NCBI GenBank assembly: GCA_002399345.1
Contig: DHDL01000035.1
Location: 55,860 to 63,021, forward strand
DNA length: 7,162 bases
Source: Thermoanaerobacterales bacterium UBA4877
GTDB taxonomy: Bacteria; Bacillota; Thermoanaerobacteria; Thermoanaerobacterales; UBA4877
Direction: 5' to 3'
Below the pieces are notes generated by a model. That model was not told where the DNA came from. It searched no databases and was given only the letters and a program-made list of their open reading frames with translations. Within the stretch, counting starts at the first letter, position 1. Each line of letters starts with the position of its first letter. This document shows positions 5,192 to 7,162 of this stretch, one piece after another. The position numbers and the translations under genes are program-made.

Positions 5192-6811
5192 CTAAGATAT
5201 TTTAATAATATTTTCGGCTATATAATGAAACATCTCTGCCGCTTTCTTGCCACCTACACCTCCGCCTTCGGCTATCACTGTTATTACACAGTTAGATTTT
5301 TTATACGGAAAAAAACCTGTAAACCACGAATGAGAAATATTTTCCCCTTTATTGAATTCTGCTGTTCCCGTCTTACCCGACACAATTCCATCCACATCGG
5401 CATTTTTGCCTGTTCCTTCGGATACAGCAAGCCTCATCATTTTGCACAGGTTTTGTGCAACCTCGGGTTCTATCGCCTGGTAGCCCTCTCCTTTGGTAAC
5501 CTTCCTTAACACTTTGCCATTGTCATCAACTATGGCGTCAACTAATCGAGGCTTACACCTATAACCCCCATTTGCAATAACCGACGTCATATCCGCAACC
5601 TGCAGCGGCGATACCAGAAGACTGCCCTGACCGATGGACAGATTCCCTATGCCAGCACCCGTAGTCTCGCTTTCTTGAGGCAAATGTACATTCTGGTTTA
5701 TATTAATTCCTATATGTTCCGGCTCACCAAATCCAAATCTTTTGGCCATTTCCAATATCTTTTCCCCGCCTACCCTCCTGCCTGTTTCTATGAAAGCAAC
5801 ATTACAAGATTTTGCATAGGCCTCCTCAAAATTGATATTTCCATGCTCTTCTTTGTTATAACAATCGTATGTGACATTATTCACCTTTATACTGCCATTA
5901 CAATGAAACTTGTCATCCGGGCCGACTTTACCCTCCTCTATCGCAGCTGCCGCTACTACGGTCTTAAATACGGAACCTGGGGGATAACCGTTTACAGCTC
6001 TGTTTATCAAGGGAGCATCTGTTTTTTTAAGACTTGTATTTATGTTGTTTTGATTAAACTTCGGCCGGCTCGCAATTGCAAGTACATCACCAGTGCTGCT
6101 GTCCATAATCACCACGGCTCCGTTTACTTTGAACTTATCCATTGCACTTTCAGTGGCTTTTTGTATACTGTAGTTTAGTGTAGTTCGTATATTAAAACCC
6201 TCATCATCACCGGTGTTTACAAATTCTGCATCCATTCCCGGCAGTATCCGATTGGAGCCGTCTTTATAAACCCTCATTACTTTTTTGCTGCTGCTGCCTA
6301 AATCCTGATCGAAATCTTTTTCTATACCCATCATTCCCGTACCGTTTTTATTGATATACCCTATTATATGCTGGGCCAAACTGTTTTGAGTATATCTTTG
6401 CTTATCATGATAGATATAAACACCATGTGGAAGAGAATCTTGTATCATTTTTAATAATTCTTTATCCTTAACATCAAATGTAAGTATGTCGTCGCCCGAT
6501 TCCTCAAGAATACGTTCAACATTATCCCGGCCGCTTAATTTGGATACCACACCGGCTGCTAACTTCTTATCGGTAATTTGTGCAGGGACCGCTATCACCT
6601 TATTGCTTACTTTCCTGCCGGTAAAAGGCACGCCGTTCCCGTCCAGTATGGCACCCCTGCCTGTGTTTAACACAATTTCTTTAGACGTTTGTCTTTCAGC
6701 CATCTCCTTATACTCTGCTCCCTGATAAATTTGTATATAGAAAAGACGTGATATAATCAAAGAAAAACATATAACTGTAGATATACAGATAAACCGAATC
6801 CTTGAAGACAT
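5192..6811 (-). CDS. Class B penicillin-binding protein (peptidoglycan D,D-transpeptidase)
   Basis: A 539-residue membrane-anchored transpeptidase that would cross-link peptidoglycan stem peptides on the outer face of the cytoplasmic membrane. One uncleaved hydrophobic segment lies at about residues 5-27, followed by the class B dimerisation-domain signature RGAILDGNG (52-60). The C-terminal penicillin-binding domain has all three active-site motifs: S280-V-F-K283 in PGSVFKT, S335-C-N337, and K480-T-G482 in GKTGTAEF, plus SIGQG (392-396). There is no N-terminal glycosyltransferase domain and no room for C-terminal PASTA domains, so it is shorter than SpoVD or typical PBP2. The ATG at 6811 starts a good membrane anchor and is preceded by a GGTGGGGG-type site held in a hairpin. 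It lies 63 bp upstream of sigK, which suggests a role in sporulation (cortex or engulfment peptidoglycan), but position is the only support for that. The catalytic residues look intact and I see no frameshift. Confidence 0.92.
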   Translation of the reverse strand: MSSRIRFICISTVICFSLIISRLFYIQIYQGAEYKEMAERQTSKEIVLNTGRGAILDGNGVPFTGRKVSNKVIAVPAQITDKKLAAGVVSKLSGRDNVERILEESGDDILTFDVKDKELLKMIQDSLPHGVYIYHDKQRYTQNSLAQHIIGYINKNGTGMMGIEKDFDQDLGSSSKKVMRVYKDGSNRILPGMDAEFVNTGDDEGFNIRTTLNYSIQKATESAMDKFKVNGAVVIMDSSTGDVLAIASRPKFNQNNINTSLKKTDAPLINRAVNGYPPGSVFKTVVAAAAIEEGKVGPDDKFHCNGSIKVNNVTYDCYNKEEHGNINFEEAYAKSCNVAFIETGRRVGGEKILEMAKRFGFGEPEHIGININQNVHLPQESETTGAGIGNLSIGQGSLLVSPLQVADMTSVIANGGYRCKPRLVDAIVDDNGKVLRKVTKGEGYQAIEPEVAQNLCKMMRLAVSEGTGKNADVDGIVSGKTGTAEFNKGENISHSWFTGFFPYKKSNCVITVIAEGGGVGGKKAAEMFHYIAENIIKIS

Positions 6812-6857
6812 AAAAATACCCCCACCTGAGATTAACCATATTATCTCCGATAGGGGG
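6812..6857 (-). terminator. Terminator-like hairpin overlapping the PBP ribosome binding site
   Basis: On the minus strand a CCCCC arm (6857-6853) pairs with GGGGG (6823-6819), and inside it GAGAT (6847-6843) pairs with ATCTC (6832-6828). A 5/4-nt internal loop separates the two helices and the apical loop is 10 nt. The outer arm is followed directly by TATTTTT (6818-6812) and then the PBP ATG. This is the shape of an intrinsic terminator 29 bp after the U32 stop. The purine-rich GGTGGGGG that must serve as the PBP ribosome binding site forms the 3' side of the hairpin, so folding would also hide it. It may therefore act as terminator, attenuator or translational switch. The pairing is seen directly; the function is inferred. 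Confidence 0.55.
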
Positions 6858-6885
6858 GCCTATTATTCCTCCGCCGGTGCTTAAT

Positions 6886-7162
6886 TTAGACCGACAAGTC
6901 ATGCCCTTTACGTCTTAATATGTTATACTCTGCAAATTCTCTACTTGAATGCATCCAAACCATTTGCTGCGCATGCGGGGCCGACTCTATTCTATTGAAA
7001 TCTTCGTCATACATATCACCTGTATTAAACGGAGATACACCCTCTGGTGTAAGGATCTCAACTTCCTCATTTTCAAAAAATTTATTTCTCTGTTCTACAA
7101 GTATCATTCCTTTATTTTTATCATATCTCCTGACCAGGCCTATAAAATCATAACCGGGCCGG
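6886..7162 (-). CDS. U32-family peptidase, C-terminal fragment (5' end outside window)
   Basis: The frame is open from the window edge and ends with TAA at 6886; the visible 91 residues are the C-terminus only. The fragment begins RPGYDFIGLVRRYD, then has GMILVEQRNKFFENEEVEI, LTPEGVSPF and, near the end, QQMVWM and NILRRKG. This is the pattern of the small beta-rich C-terminal domain of U32 peptidases (collagenase-like PrtC/YrrO group; many members act in tRNA or ribosome modification rather than proteolysis). The Cys-rich catalytic core would lie upstream, beyond 7162. An ATG at 7107 exists but is internal, because the homologous residues continue upstream of it. The stop is 74 bp before the penicillin-binding protein start, with a terminator-like hairpin between. 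Family assignment is from motif memory and is fairly secure; the exact subfamily cannot be decided from this fragment. Confidence 0.8.
   Translation of the reverse strand, partial: RPGYDFIGLVRRYDKNKGMILVEQRNKFFENEEVEILTPEGVSPFNTGDMYDEDFNRIESAPHAQQMVWMHSSREFAEYNILRRKGHDLSV

Noticed and set aside
6708..6902. A 64-codon minus-strand frame bridging the U32 stop and the PBP start, with an internal ATG at 6839 that could begin a leader peptide
   Set aside because: The product is hydrophobic and aromatic without recognisable pattern and overlaps the PBP gene in another frame. The GGAG before ATG 6839 is weak and part of the hairpin. A leader peptide cannot be excluded but has no positive support.
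1..7162. CRISPR array, tRNA or rRNA genes, insertion sequences
   Set aside because: No regularly spaced repeat array, cloverleaf pattern, ribosomal RNA signature, transposase frame or terminal inverted repeats were seen.

Overview
The window looks like a chromosomal segment of a spore-forming, low-GC Firmicute, most likely a member of the Clostridia. The evidence is an uninterrupted sporulation sigma factor sigK with its hydrophobic pro-sequence, a class B penicillin-binding protein and a YqeG-family phosphatase beside it, strong AGGAGG-type ribosome binding sites, and AT-rich intergenic DNA. Every gene I accept lies on the minus strand, so the biological reading order runs from position 7162 down to 1.

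Right part (7162 to about 3750), a housekeeping and sporulation block. It holds the C-terminus of a U32-family peptidase (cut by the window edge), a terminator-like hairpin that also covers the ribosome binding site of the next gene, a class B penicillin-binding protein, sigK (TTG start, full pro-sequence, not split by a skin element), and yqeG. A sigma-E-like promoter with an 11-bp inverted repeat around its -10 precedes sigK. An extended -10 sigma-A-like promoter precedes yqeG, so yqeG need not depend on sporulation transcription. A GC-rich hairpin at 3750-3784 probably ends this block.

Middle (3505-3869), a 365-bp gene-free regulatory region. Going down the minus strand it holds the terminator, a tandem 15-bp repeat with 21-bp period, a 14-bp palindrome, and a well-spaced sigma-54 (-24/-12) promoter followed by a strong ribosome binding site. 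This is the layout expected of an operon switched on by a sigma-54 enhancer-binding activator.

Left part (3504 to 1), a four-gene catabolic-looking operon. The first gene is a striking in-frame chimera: a lipoprotein TRAP-transporter solute-binding protein (DctP) that breaks off about 100 residues before its usual end and continues within one codon into the catalytic part of a LarA-like (lactate racemase/DUF2088) protein that lacks its own N-terminus. A deletion that removed the 3' end of dctP, the permease genes and the 5' end of the larA-like gene would explain it; so would an assembly error. It is followed by two conserved-looking proteins I do not recognise (126 and 328 aa) and by a protein with a MoeA/MogA/CinA-type molybdopterin-binding domain (cut by the window start). 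Tight spacing (22 bp, then 18 bp, then a 20-bp overlap) indicates one transcript. My inference is an uptake-plus-epimerisation pathway for a small carboxylate, with the unknown proteins as further enzymes or assembly factors.
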